Source: JAGLTQ01 sp964605385
GTDB taxonomy: Bacteria > Pseudomonadota > Gammaproteobacteria > UBA6429 > Thiohalophilaceae
Assembly (NCBI GenBank): GCA_964605385.1
Contig: CAZSCK010000029.1
Span: 1 to 30,899, forward strand
Length of the DNA stretch: 30,899 nt
Direction: 5' to 3'
The notes under the pieces are model-generated. The model was not told the origin of the DNA, did not search any database, and saw nothing but the letters and a program-made list of their open reading frames with translations. The stretch's first letter is position 1. Every line of letters starts with the position of its first letter. The position numbers and the translations under genes are program-made. Below, in pieces: positions 30,528 to 30,899 of the stretch.

Positions 30528-30899
30528 TTACTCGTTCTTCTTTTCTGCTTCGACTACAGGACAACTTTCAGATGATTCCTGTAGTTGATGCATCGTTTGC
30601 TCATCTGTTTGTAATAATATCATTGCCGCTTCAGTGGTACGCATGCAGAGTTGATAACCCCGAACCATGTAAGTACGCGGGTCACCAAAAACAGATGTTG
30701 ATGGTGTTGCAATGACGGTCCCCGCCATCACACCCATTGAGGCAAGACGCTGGCGTAAGGTTTCATCACCAATTACGGTTAAGACAATACCTTCTTCACC
30801 TCGTCGTAGATCGGCAGCACTGTAAGTGTCTCCGCGGGAAGCTGCGGCAAGTAATAAATTACGTTTGCGCATAGCCCAAGTACGTTTTGCATACATCCA
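30528..30899 (-). CDS. FeoA-domain protein, 5' end at or beyond the window edge
   Basis: At least 122 residues. The FeoA/SH3-like domain occupies about residues 32-98: RRGEEGIVLTVIGDETLRQRLASMGVMAG, then TVIATPSTSVFGDPRTYMVRGYQLCMRTTEAAMILLQ (described in order, not contiguous here). FeoA assists the ferrous-iron permease FeoB. The ~30-residue basic N-terminus (KRTWAMRKRNLLLAA) is longer than in E. coli FeoA, and the frame is still open at the edge, so the true start may be outside or at an internal Met (for example MRKRN). FeoB is not in the window and, if present, would lie downstream in other FeoAB operons, but here the downstream side is occupied by a converging gene, so this may be a stand-alone FeoA. 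Confidence 0.78.
   Translation of the reverse strand, partial: WMYAKRTWAMRKRNLLLAAASRGDTYSAADLRRGEEGIVLTVIGDETLRQRLASMGVMAGTVIATPSTSVFGDPRTYMVRGYQLCMRTTEAAMILLQTDEQTMHQLQESSESCPVVEAEKKNE

Overview
The window is chromosomal DNA of a low-GC gammaproteobacterium. The strongest evidence is conserved gene order: a TIGR02449-family gene, zapA, ssrS (6S RNA) and ygfA on the minus strand, facing ygfB, pepP, ubiH and ubiI on the plus strand. This is the E. coli-type block, and the 6S RNA is recognisable base by base. A divergent rpiA/ilvA pair opens the window. Two-subunit glycine decarboxylase (gcvPA/gcvPB), a lysine-repeat histone H1-like protein and many dispersed palindromes point away from the Enterobacteriaceae, towards lineages such as Legionellales, Thiotrichales or Methylococcales relatives. 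I cannot name the genus from sequence alone.

Layout: 1-3573 holds the rpiA start, ilvA and an orphan dCache histidine kinase. 3574-5566 holds the histone-like gene and a long AT-rich gap with a 113-bp tandem repeat and a 210-bp MITE-like element. 5567-12242 is the zapA/6S/ygfA block and the ygfB-pepP-ubiH-ubiI block (5-formyl-THF salvage, cell division, ubiquinone synthesis). 12442-13458 is a secreted or membrane zinc metalloprotease candidate. 13589-16665 is a five-gene bufferin-type RiPP operon: precursor (DUF2282), MNIO enzyme (DUF692), DUF2063 partner, ECF sigma factor and membrane anti-sigma factor. 16708-17979 is a CPA1 Na+/H+ antiporter. 18216-24771 is a glycine-utilisation unit: tandem glycine riboswitch, intrinsic terminator, a divergent lipA, then gcvT, gcvH, gcvPA and gcvPB. 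24926-29372 carries dgkA, a PfkB-family kinase, a DUF924 gene, a small membrane protein, an RlmI-like methyltransferase and lgt. The window ends with a periplasmic DUF302-like protein and a FeoA-domain gene cut by the edge.

How the genes work together: the riboswitch lets glycine control the whole cleavage system, including the lipoyl synthase that presumably modifies GcvH. The RiPP operon has the layout of a metal-stress response, with its own sigma/anti-sigma pair. Its precursor has a signal peptide and four cysteines in a DUF2282 arrangement.

The intergenic DNA is unusually rich in palindromes. Seven copies of a GTCATTGCGAG...CTCGCAATGAC element and at least four other inverted-repeat families occur. 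The most striking case is the second aptamer of the glycine riboswitch. Its P3 arm is extended by about 103 nt of sequence resembling a dispersed palindromic repeat, and a second copy of that repeat lies between gcvH and gcvPA in the same gene cluster.
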